Assembly (NCBI GenBank): GCA_030151725.1
Contig: JASLDD010000027.1
Coordinates: forward strand, 1-5,342
Reading direction: 5' to 3'
Source: Solirubrobacteraceae bacterium
GTDB taxonomy: Bacteria; Actinomycetota; Thermoleophilia; Solirubrobacterales; Solirubrobacteraceae
Length of the DNA stretch: 5,342 bases
Part shown: positions 1 through 5,342 of the stretch, one piece after another
Layout: each line of letters starts with the position of its first letter
Numbering within the stretch: the first letter of the stretch is position 1
The notes under the pieces: generated by a model
Database searches by the model: none
Told to the model about the DNA's origin: nothing
What the model saw: only the letters and a program-made list of their open reading frames with translations
Made by a program: the position numbers and the translations under genes

Positions 1-1340
1 CCTACACAGGTCACATCTCGATCACGGCCCTGGCGGTCGCCGTGGTGCTGTTGGGCTTGCTGTTCGCGCTTCGCTACGCCCCCGACTGGGCTCGCCCGCT
101 GAGCTTCGCGCTGGGGGTGGGCCTGTGGGCGGCGATGTTCAAGTCGGGGATCGATCGCGTGATCGCAGGACTCGTCGTCGGGCTGGCCACGAGCGCCTAC
201 CCGCCTTCGCGCGACGACCTCGAGCGTGCCACCGCCCTGGCGCGGTCGTTTCGCGAGCAGCCCACCCCAGAGCTCGCGCGCTCGGCGCAGCAGGGCGTGA
301 TGTCGGCGATCTCGCCCAACGAGCGCCTGCAGTACAGCCTGCACCCGTGGACGAGCTATGTGATCGTGCCGCTGTTCGCCCTCGCCAACGCCGGGGTCCA
401 CTTCACGGGCACGCTGCTCGGCGACGCTGTCAGCTCGCCGATAACGCTTGGGATCCTGATCGGCTACGTGGTGGGCAAGCCGCTCGGGATCGCAGGCGCC
501 TCGTGGCTTGCCTCGCGTCCGGCGCTGCACGGGCCGCGGTCCCCGCTGAGCACGCCCCTGCTGGCCGCCGGGGGAGCCTTTGCCGGCATTGGCTTCACCG
601 TCTCGCTGCTGATCGCCAGCCTCGCCTTCTCCGGCCGGCGCCTCGACGAGGCCAAGGTCGGCGCACTCGCCTCTGTGGTGCTGGCACCGCTCGTCGGCTG
701 GGCGGTCCTGCGTGTCGTTAGGCGACTGCCGAGCAGCGTGCGCGCACGACAGCTGGCGCGAACATCCGATGACATCCTCGACCTCGCCAATGACGTCGAC
801 CCCGATTACGACCACATCCGGGGGCCGGAAGACGCACTGGTCACGCTGGTCGAGTACGGCGACTTCGAGTGCCCGTACTGCGGGCAGGCCGAGGGAGCCA
901 TCCGCGAGCTGTTGGCGTCGTTTGGCGACGAGGTCCGCTACGTGTGGCGTCACCTGCCCCTCAACGATGTCCATCCGCACGCCCAGCTCGCGGCCGAGGC
1001 ATCCGAGGCGGCAGCTGCGCAGGGCCGCTTCTGGGAGATGCACGACGTCCTGCTCGGCCATCAGGGCGAGCTGAGGGTGAACGACCTGATCGCCTATGCC
1101 GAGGAGCTCGGCTTGGACGCCGAGCGCATGGCCGAGGAGGTGCGCCGCCGCGAGTATGCGTCGCGGGTCAGCGAGGATGTGGCAAGCGCGGATGAGAGCG
1201 GCGTTTCGGGCACGCCGAGCTTCTTCGTCAACGGGCGCCGCTACAACGGCGCCTACGACATCGCTGCGCTGACCGACACCGTGCAGGCCGCCCGCAGGCG
1301 CGCCAGGATCACCGCAGAGCGTGTGACCGCCGACGCCTGA
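1..1340 (+). CDS. nhaA: Na+/H+ antiporter NhaA fused to a C-terminal DsbA-like thioredoxin domain (5' partial)
   Basis: The reading frame is already open at the left edge (first full codon at base 3) and ends at TGA 1338-1340, so 445 residues are visible and the N-terminal half is missing. The NhaA part exchanges Na+ for H+ across the inner membrane. It shows hydrophobic segments at about 21-71, 99-140, 162-200, 357-398, 441-512, 559-630 and 657-719, and the family motifs LHPWTSYVIVPLFALANAG, GKPLGI (Lys codon 477-479, equivalent to E. coli Lys300) and GIGFTVSLLIASLAF. The catalytic Asp pair of NhaA would lie upstream and cannot be seen. A charged loop (about 200-350) is longer than in E. coli NhaA. 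After a basic stretch (VRRLPSSVRARQ) comes a DsbA/thioredoxin domain from about 760: VEYGDFECPYC with the CPYC redox pair at 870-881, a helical insert, and the cis-Pro loop GTPSFFVNG (Pro codon 1215-1217). Such NhaA-thioredoxin fusions are known in actinobacteria. The family call is firm, but the role of the redox domain is unknown. Confidence 0.95.
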   Translation, partial: YTGHISITALAVAVVLLGLLFALRYAPDWARPLSFALGVGLWAAMFKSGIDRVIAGLVVGLATSAYPPSRDDLERATALARSFREQPTPELARSAQQGVMSAISPNERLQYSLHPWTSYVIVPLFALANAGVHFTGTLLGDAVSSPITLGILIGYVVGKPLGIAGASWLASRPALHGPRSPLSTPLLAAGGAFAGIGFTVSLLIASLAFSGRRLDEAKVGALASVVLAPLVGWAVLRVVRRLPSSVRARQLARTSDDILDLANDVDPDYDHIRGPEDALVTLVEYGDFECPYCGQAEGAIRELLASFGDEVRYVWRHLPLNDVHPHAQLAAEASEAAAAQGRFWEMHDVLLGHQGELRVNDLIAYAEELGLDAERMAEEVRRREYASRVSEDVASADESGVSGTPSFFVNGRRYNGAYDIAALTDTVQAARRRARITAERVTADA

Positions 1341-1346
1341 GCACTG

Positions 1347-1360
1347 ACACAATTGGGTTG
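1347..1360 (+). promoter_or_regulatory. Possible -10 element for a leaderless GFA transcript
   Basis: CACAAT at 1348-1353 resembles a sigma70-type -10 hexamer (A at position 2, T at position 6). It lies 6 nt before the GTG at 1360, which would place transcription initiation at or next to the start codon. Leaderless mRNAs are common in actinobacteria, and no Shine-Dalgarno is visible for this gene. A weak GTGACC (1323-1328) could serve as a -35 element, but the spacing of 19 bp is long. The gene could equally be read through from the upstream nhaA. This call is speculative. Confidence 0.2.
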
Positions 1361-1791
1361 TGAGCGATCCCTCGATGAGCGGCGGCTGTCTGTGCGGTGG
1401 CGTGCGCTTCGCGCTGAGCGAGCCGCCGGTCGCGCACGCGGCGGGTTACTGCCACTGCACCCGCTGCCAGCGGCGCACCGGTGCAGCGGCCTCGCCGCAG
1501 GCACGAATCGACGGTCGCACGCTGCACGTGTTGCAGGGAGCGGATCTCGTCAAGTCGTGGCGTCATCCCGACGGTGGCTTTGAGAAGTGCTTCTGCCGGG
1601 AGTGCGGCGCGCATCTCTTCAGTCGCGATCCCGAGGATCCCACGCAGATGAGCGTGCGGATGGGCGCCTTCGACGGCGATCCCGGAGTGCGTCCCAGCTG
1701 GCGTGCCTTCGTGGCCTATGCCGCGGCTTGGGAGCCGATTCCGGACGACGACGCGCTCGAGCGCTTCGAGGAGGGCAGGCCGCCGCTCTAG
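1360..1791 (+). CDS. GFA (glutathione-dependent formaldehyde-activating enzyme)/CENP-V family zinc protein
   Basis: This is a 143-residue protein with the complete cysteine pattern of the GFA fold. C10 and C12 lie in GGCLCGGVRF, C31, C33 and C36 in YCHCTRCQRRTGA, and C79 and C82 in FCRECGAHLF. In the family these seven cysteines bind structural and catalytic zinc. An additional Cys77 sits two residues before C79. The founding member condenses formaldehyde with glutathione, but the family is broad and most members have no proven substrate. Actinobacteria commonly use mycothiol instead of glutathione, so the formaldehyde role should not be assumed. The chosen start is GTG 1360. The in-frame ATG at 1375 would shorten the protein by five residues and still keep the whole motif set. 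Neither start has a clear Shine-Dalgarno sequence. The gene begins 19 bp after the NhaA-DsbA stop, and its TAG overlaps the stop of the convergent phosphoesterase gene. Confidence 0.88.
   Translation: MSDPSMSGGCLCGGVRFALSEPPVAHAAGYCHCTRCQRRTGAAASPQARIDGRTLHVLQGADLVKSWRHPDGGFEKCFCRECGAHLFSRDPEDPTQMSVRMGAFDGDPGVRPSWRAFVAYAAAWEPIPDDDALERFEEGRPPL
1788..1791. other. Overlapping convergent stop codons (CTAG)
   Basis: The palindrome CTAG encodes TAG for the plus-strand GFA gene (1789-1791) and, on the other strand, TAG for the metallophosphoesterase gene (1788-1790). The two coding regions therefore overlap tail to tail by 4 bp, leaving no intergenic space. I saw no hairpin plus T-tract beside it, so termination of either transcript must occur inside the opposing gene or by another route such as Rho. 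Confidence 0.9.
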
Positions 1792-2549
1792 ATGGTCTGG
1801 ATGTGTGAGATCACTTCGCCGTCAACCAGGGCGTGGATGGCAAAGCCGGCCGGCTCGCTCGCCAGCACGAACTCCGGGGCGCTGAAGTCGAGCAGTCCTT
1901 GCAGGTAGGTGCTGGGGGCCGCCAGCACCGCTCGTCCTGCCAGCTCGGCGACGATCGTTCGGTGCATGTGACCGGCCACGACCCGCCGAACCTGTGGGTG
2001 GCGTTTGAGCACCTCGCCGAGCGCGTGGCGCTCGCTTGCAGGGATGCCGATCTCATCCCAAGGAGCCACTCCTGTGAGCAGCGGCGGGTGGTGCATTGCC
2101 AGAAGCGTCGGCTGCTCGGGGGCCTCGGCGAGCACGCCGTCGAGCCACGCCAGCCGTTCGCTGTCGAGCTGTCCTGCATCCGAGCCTGGGCGGGTGCTGT
2201 CGAGTGAGACAAGCCGCAGCGGGCCGAGATCGACGGCCTGTTGGATCGGTGCGCCCGCGCTTCCCTCGAGCCCGAAGTGCCCGCGAAGGCGATCGCGATC
2301 GTCGTGGTTGCCGGCGAGCACGTATGTGGGCAATTGCAGGCGCGCGAGCAGCTCGCGTGCGATCTCGTACTGCTCATCGGTCCCGTCGTGGGTCAAGTCG
2401 CCCGTCACCAGCAGCGCATCCGGGCGGTTCGGCAGAGCGTTCACGGCATCGATTGCCTGCGCCAGTGCTTCTGCCGCCTCGCGCTGTTCGTGCGTTGTCC
2501 CGATGTGCAGATCGCTTAGTTGCAGGACGAGGAAGGGCGCGGCGCTCAC
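1788..2549 (-). CDS. Class III metallophosphoesterase (CpdA/Icc-like cyclic nucleotide phosphodiesterase family)
   Basis: This 253-residue calcineurin-like phosphoesterase hydrolyses phosphate esters with a two-metal centre. All family motifs are present in order: D13-L-H15 (LSDLHIG), G50-D51 (TGDLTHDG), G80-N81-H82-D83 (AGNHDD), H153/H154 (AMHHPP) and G193-H194-M-H196 (AGHMHRT). This order and the length match the CpdA/Icc group that includes mycobacterial Rv0805, which acts on cyclic nucleotides in vitro. The real substrate cannot be told from sequence. There is no signal peptide or membrane segment, so a cytosolic protein is expected. The GTG start at 2549 puts the first beta strand immediately after the N-terminus, as is usual, and no alternative start fits better. 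No strong Shine-Dalgarno precedes it. It lies 18 bp downstream of the ABC-F gene stop, so it is probably the second gene of a two-gene operon and may be translationally coupled. Confidence 0.93.
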   Translation of the reverse strand: MSAAPFLVLQLSDLHIGTTHEQREAAEALAQAIDAVNALPNRPDALLVTGDLTHDGTDEQYEIARELLARLQLPTYVLAGNHDDRDRLRGHFGLEGSAGAPIQQAVDLGPLRLVSLDSTRPGSDAGQLDSERLAWLDGVLAEAPEQPTLLAMHHPPLLTGVAPWDEIGIPASERHALGEVLKRHPQVRRVVAGHMHRTIVAELAGRAVLAAPSTYLQGLLDFSAPEFVLASEPAGFAIHALVDGEVISHIQTI

Positions 2550-2567
2550 GAGGGGATTATCGCCTGC

Positions 2568-4373
2568 TCAACCCTCGAGTTGCTCCGAGGACTCGAGCCA
2601 CGTCGCTTCCAGCCCTGTGCGCTCCGTCGTCAGCCGCTCGAGCTCGGATTGCATTTCTGTCAGCCGTGCGTGGTCTGTGGCATTGGCTGCCATCTGCTCG
2701 GCCAATTCTGCCTCGCGCGCTGCAAGCCGCTCGATAGCGCGCTCCATCCGATCGAGCTCGCGTTGGGTGCGCTGGCTCTGCTTGCGCTCCGCCCGCGCCC
2801 TCGCTCCCGGGGCGAGCTGCTCGCGAGGCGCGGGCGCTGTCGTTGCCGGCTCGGCCAGTCGGCGCTCCTCGATGTACTGCTCGATGCCGCCCGGCAGATG
2901 ACGAATCCCGCCCGACTCGGTCAAGGCATAGACGTTGTCGCAGACGCGCTCCACGAAGTATCGATCGTGGCTGATCACCACCAACGTGCCCGGCCACCCG
3001 TCAAGCAGATCCTCGAGCGCTGTGAGGGTGTCGATGTCCAGGTCGTTGGTGGGCTCATCCAGCAGCAGCACATTGGGCTCGCCCATCAGCAGGCGCATGA
3101 GCGCCAGGCGCCGGCGCTCTCCGCCGGAGAGCTCGCGCACGTGCGTGCGGGCCTTCTCACCGCGAAAGCCGAAGCGGTCGCAGAGCATCGATGCCGTGAT
3201 CTCCTGCCCGTCGCCGAGCACCGCGTGCGTGCGCACCTCCTCGAGGGACTCGAGCACGCGCAGGTGTCCGGGGATCTCGACGGTGTCCTGGGAGAGGTGG
3301 GCGACTCGAACGGTGGATCCTCGCTGCACGTGCCCGGCGCTCGGCTGCACCTCCCCGGCAAGCAGCCGGATCAGCGATGTCTTGCCCGATCCGTTCACGC
3401 CCACCACGGCCACGCGATCGCCCGGCCCCAAGCGCCACGTGAGATCGTGGAGAACCTCCCTGGCGCCGAGCCGCAGCGAGATGTCCACAGCGTCGAGCAC
3501 GCGATCGCCCAGCCGCGATGTCGCGAAGCGCAGCAGCTCAGCGCTGTCGCGGGCCGCGGGCTCGTCGGCGATCAGGGCGTTGGCGGCCTCGATCCGGAAC
3601 TTGGGCTTGGACGTGCGCGCCGGGGGACCGCGTCGCAGCCAGGCGAGCTCCTTGCGTACGAGCTGGCGGCGGCGATCCTCGCGTGCACCGGCCTGACGGT
3701 CGCGCTCGGCGCGGGCGAGCACATAGGCCGCGTAGCCGCCCTCGTAGCGGTGCACGGCGCCGTCTGCCACCTCCCACGTTGCCGTGCACACGGCATCCAA
3801 GAACCAGCGATCGTGGGTGACCACGAGCATCGAGCCACGGCGAGCCGCCAGGTGGCGGGCCAGCCAGTCCACGCCTTCCACGTCCAGGTGGTTGGTGGGC
3901 TCGTCCAGCAGCAGCAGCTCGGGCGGGTCGAGCAGCAGGTGCGCCAGGGCGATACGCCGCCGCTCTCCCCCCGACAGGCCCGCCACGGGCGTGTCGATGC
4001 CGTTGGCGAACATCTCGAGCGAGACGCCGCCAAGGAGCCCGTCGAGAACGTCGCGGAAGGCGGCGTCGCCGGCCCATTCGTGATCCGCTCGCGCGCCCAC
4101 CAGGAGCTCGCGAATCGTGCGCTCGGCGTCCAGATCGTCGCGCTGGGCCAGCAGCGCCACGTCGACGTCGCCCGTCCGTGTCAGCACGCCCGCATCAGGT
4201 GGCTCGATCCCCGCGATCAGGCGCAGGAGCGTCGACTTGCCGTCGCCGTTGCGCCCCACCACGCCGATCCGCTCGCCGGCTGAGATGCCGAGGGTGATCT
4301 CGTGCAGGATCGAGCGACTCCCGTAGCCCTTCTCGACGTCCTTGAGGTTGATCAGGTTGCGCGCCGGGGGCAT
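2568..4373 (-). CDS. ABC-F family ATPase, Uup type, with C-terminal coiled coil
   Basis: This is a soluble 601-residue protein with two ATP-binding cassettes and no membrane segments. ABC-F proteins act on the ribosome (or, for Uup, also on branched DNA intermediates) rather than in transport. Cassette 1 has Walker A GRNGDGKST (40-48), signature LSGGE (133-137), Walker B LLLLDE (153-158) and switch His187. Cassette 2 has Walker A GVNGSGKT (325-332), LSGGE (415-419), Walker B VLLLDE (435-440) and His469. The linker contains RKELAWLRRGPPARTSKPKFR (240-260), which closely resembles the Uup linker. The C-terminus (about 525-590) is a heptad-rich, charged coiled coil like the Uup CTD. The ATG at 4373 is preferred because it has an AGGATGG Shine-Dalgarno 7 nt upstream and starts just before the first cassette. 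An upstream in-frame ATG at 4487 would overlap the divergent gene and add 38 non-conserved residues. Both ATP sites look intact. Antibiotic resistance cannot be inferred. Confidence 0.94.
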   Translation of the reverse strand: MPPARNLINLKDVEKGYGSRSILHEITLGISAGERIGVVGRNGDGKSTLLRLIAGIEPPDAGVLTRTGDVDVALLAQRDDLDAERTIRELLVGARADHEWAGDAAFRDVLDGLLGGVSLEMFANGIDTPVAGLSGGERRRIALAHLLLDPPELLLLDEPTNHLDVEGVDWLARHLAARRGSMLVVTHDRWFLDAVCTATWEVADGAVHRYEGGYAAYVLARAERDRQAGAREDRRRQLVRKELAWLRRGPPARTSKPKFRIEAANALIADEPAARDSAELLRFATSRLGDRVLDAVDISLRLGAREVLHDLTWRLGPGDRVAVVGVNGSGKTSLIRLLAGEVQPSAGHVQRGSTVRVAHLSQDTVEIPGHLRVLESLEEVRTHAVLGDGQEITASMLCDRFGFRGEKARTHVRELSGGERRRLALMRLLMGEPNVLLLDEPTNDLDIDTLTALEDLLDGWPGTLVVISHDRYFVERVCDNVYALTESGGIRHLPGGIEQYIEERRLAEPATTAPAPREQLAPGARARAERKQSQRTQRELDRMERAIERLAAREAELAEQMAANATDHARLTEMQSELERLTTERTGLEATWLESSEQLEG

Positions 4374-4419
4374 CGGCTGTCCATCCTGGCGGATCGCGCG
4401 CCCATTACCATGGCCCGGC
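4374..4419. promoter_or_regulatory. Divergent 46-bp intergenic region with possible back-to-back -10 elements
   Basis: This gap separates the divergent ABC-F (-) and secreted-protein (+) genes and must hold both promoters unless they extend into the coding regions. For the plus strand, TACCAT at 4406-4411 fits the TAnnnT form of an actinobacterial -10 and ends 8 nt before the ATG at 4420, which would suit a leaderless transcript. The same few bases read on the minus strand give GGTAAT about 30 nt before the ABC-F ATG. No convincing -35 was found for either. The location is secure by gene arrangement, but the exact elements are guesses. Confidence 0.35.
4381..4387 (-). promoter_or_regulatory. 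Ribosome binding site of the ABC-F gene
   Basis: On the minus strand these bases read AGGATGG, one mismatch class away from AGGAGG, and they end 7 nt before the ATG at 4373. The spacing is ideal and decides the start in favour of 4373 over the upstream in-frame ATGs at 4421 and 4487. Confidence 0.6.
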
Positions 4420-5342
4420 ATGTTGCGCACTCCAGGAGGTATTCGGCTGAGGGCTTCATTCGCGTGCCTGTGTGCGAGCCTCGGCATGGCGGCTCAGGCG
4501 GCCGCAAGCACAGGGTTGGCACATGGCTCGCCGTTCGCAGGCACGGCGTTGTGGATCACCCAGGTACAGCCCCAGAGCTCCCCCCAGGCGCTCGGCGCAG
4601 AGGCGCGCGCAGCGGGAGCGCACACGGTCTTCGTAAAGGCCGGCGACGGCTCTACCCCGGATCTCCAGTTCTCACCGACTCTGGTGTCCGGCTTGCGCGA
4701 AGCGGGCGTGTCGGTGTGTGCCTGGACGTTCGCCTACGGCGGACAGCCGGCCGCCGAGGCTGCGGTTGCGGTGGCGGCTGTGCGCGCGGGCGCCCAGTGC
4801 CTGGTCGTCGACGCCGAGGGGCAGTACGACGGGCTGTATGGCGCTGCGCATACATTCGTGACGGCGCTTCGCTCGCAGCTCGGGTCGCGCTTTCCGATCG
4901 GGCTCGCCGGCCAGGCAGAGGTTTCAGAGCACCCCCAATTTCCCTACTCGGTGTTTCTCGGCCCCGGCGGTTTTGACGTGGACCTGCCGCAGATGTACTG
5001 GCTCGAACTGGGCGTGAGCGTCGACGCTGCCTTCGCGGCCACCGTGGGCGTCAACTCGATCTACGGTCGTCCCATCCTGCCCGTGGGTCAGCTGGCGGGC
5101 CCTCCGACGTCGCTTGAACTGAATCGCTTTCGGGCGCTCGCCGGCGCCTACGGTTCGCCCGGCCTCAGCTTCTTCAGCCTCGACGCCTCCCAGCCGCAGG
5201 AGCTCGCCTCGCTTGCGTTGCCCGCGCCGACAATCGCTCGCCGGGCGATCGTTGCGCCGACGTTTCACCCCGGAGCCGACGGCGATGAGGTCGTATGGGC
5301 GCAGGAGCTGCTCAACGCGGCAGGCGCGCGGCTGCCCGTCGG
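4420..5342 (+). CDS. Secreted glycosidase-like TIM-barrel protein with peptidoglycan-binding domain (3' partial)
   Basis: The frame from ATG 4420 stays open to the right edge with no stop (307 full codons plus 2 nt), so the gene is truncated by the window. Residues 1-29 look like a Sec signal peptide: Arg-containing start (R3, R9, R11), hydrophobic ASFACLCASLGMAAQAAA, and Ala-rich cleavage region. Residues about 42-265 alternate strands and helices in a TIM-barrel-like way: LWITQV, HTVFVKAGDG (68-77), VCAWTFAYGG (99-108), CLVVDAEG (127-134, acidic D131 and E133 at a strand end), LPQMYW (189-194) and RPILPVGQL. Acidic residues at such a strand end recall glycoside hydrolase/lysozyme-like folds, but catalysis is not proven. 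From about 283, HPGADGDEVVWAQELLNAAG matches the start of a PG_binding_1 repeat, which in other proteins anchors enzymes to the cell wall. The likely role is an extracytoplasmic cell-wall-associated protein. The divergent start is 46 bp from the ABC-F start. No Shine-Dalgarno precedes the ATG. Confidence 0.82.
   Translation, partial: MLRTPGGIRLRASFACLCASLGMAAQAAASTGLAHGSPFAGTALWITQVQPQSSPQALGAEARAAGAHTVFVKAGDGSTPDLQFSPTLVSGLREAGVSVCAWTFAYGGQPAAEAAVAVAAVRAGAQCLVVDAEGQYDGLYGAAHTFVTALRSQLGSRFPIGLAGQAEVSEHPQFPYSVFLGPGGFDVDLPQMYWLELGVSVDAAFAATVGVNSIYGRPILPVGQLAGPPTSLELNRFRALAGAYGSPGLSFFSLDASQPQELASLALPAPTIARRAIVAPTFHPGADGDEVVWAQELLNAAGARLPV
4434..4440 (+). promoter_or_regulatory. Perfect Shine-Dalgarno-like AGGAGGT inside the 5' end of the secreted-protein gene
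   Basis: AGGAGGT lies 12-20 nt inside the reading frame that starts at ATG 4420. An in-frame CTG at 4447 follows it at 6 nt, the optimal distance. Starting there would give MRASFACLCASLG, still a reasonable though short signal peptide. The next in-frame ATG (4486) is too far away and would remove the hydrophobic core. The motif may be a true RBS for a rare CTG start or a chance match encoding Pro-Gly-Gly. Confidence 0.3.

Noticed and set aside
1341..1359. Intrinsic terminator after the nhaA fusion gene
   Set aside because: The 19-bp spacer has no inverted repeat followed by a T-tract, so read-through into the GFA gene is as likely as termination.
2520..4283. Plus-strand open frame of 587 codons opposite the ABC-F gene
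   Set aside because: It lies wholly antisense to an ABC-F gene with every ATPase motif intact. Its translation is rich in His, Gln and Arg with no recognisable domain, which is typical of antisense frames in GC-rich coding DNA.
2568..4373. Antibiotic-resistance ABC-F (ribosomal protection) assignment
   Set aside because: The linker and C-terminal coiled coil resemble Uup, a housekeeping branch. Nothing in the sequence or context, such as a biosynthetic cluster or leader peptide, indicates drug resistance.
4459..4480. Lipoprotein lipobox around the cysteines of the secreted protein's signal peptide
   Set aside because: The residues before Cys16 (SFA) and Cys18 (CL) do not fit the L-[AS]-[GA]-C consensus, and the Ala-rich stretch after them looks like an ordinary signal peptidase I site.
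4374..4487. 38-residue N-terminal extension of the ABC-F protein from ATG 4487
   Set aside because: The extension is not like any ABC-F N-terminus and would overlap the divergent gene. The ATG at 4373 has a well-placed AGGATGG and starts directly before the first cassette.
4302..4976. Plus-strand open frame of 224 codons in another frame across the divergent region
   Set aside because: It covers the ABC-F start and then runs out of frame through the secreted-protein gene. Its product is Arg/Gly-rich with no domain, whereas the 4420 frame has a signal peptide, a barrel-like domain and a peptidoglycan-binding motif.

Overview
The window is GC-rich, densely coding bacterial chromosome. It contains five genes: two on the plus strand at the left, two on the minus strand in the middle, and one on the plus strand that runs off the right edge. 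Strong G/C third-position bias, GTG starts, long antisense open frames, an NhaA antiporter fused to a DsbA-like thioredoxin domain, and a secreted TIM-barrel-like protein followed by a peptidoglycan-binding repeat together suggest an actinobacterium, possibly Thermoleophilia (Solirubrobacter/Conexibacter-like). That placement is inferred from gene content only. No mobile element, RNA gene, CRISPR array or phage signature was seen.

Layout. (1) 1-1340 (+) is the C-terminal part of a Na+/H+ antiporter NhaA whose last membrane helix leads into a complete DsbA/thioredoxin-fold domain with a CPYC active site. (2) 1360-1791 (+) is a small zinc-binding GFA/CENP-V family protein that starts 19 bp downstream. 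(3) 1788-2549 (-) is a class III metallophosphoesterase (CpdA/Icc-like). Its stop codon overlaps that of gene 2 in a CTAG palindrome. (4) 2568-4373 (-) is an ABC-F ATPase of the Uup type with a C-terminal coiled coil. It lies 18 bp upstream of gene 3 and is probably co-transcribed with it. (5) 4420-5342 (+) is a gene with no stop codon inside the window. It encodes a signal peptide, a glycosidase-like alpha/beta domain and the beginning of a PG_binding_1 domain. Genes 4 and 5 diverge from a 46-bp intergenic gap.

How the genes fit together. The minus-strand pair combines a ribosome-associated ATPase with a phosphoesterase of unknown substrate, which gives no obvious shared pathway. The left-hand plus-strand pair combines a redox-domain antiporter with a cysteine-rich zinc protein, and a functional link there is only speculative. 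The window reads mainly as ordinary housekeeping and envelope chromosome. The points most worth checking are the membrane topology of the NhaA-DsbA fusion, the identity and start codon of the truncated secreted protein, and the very tight gene junctions.
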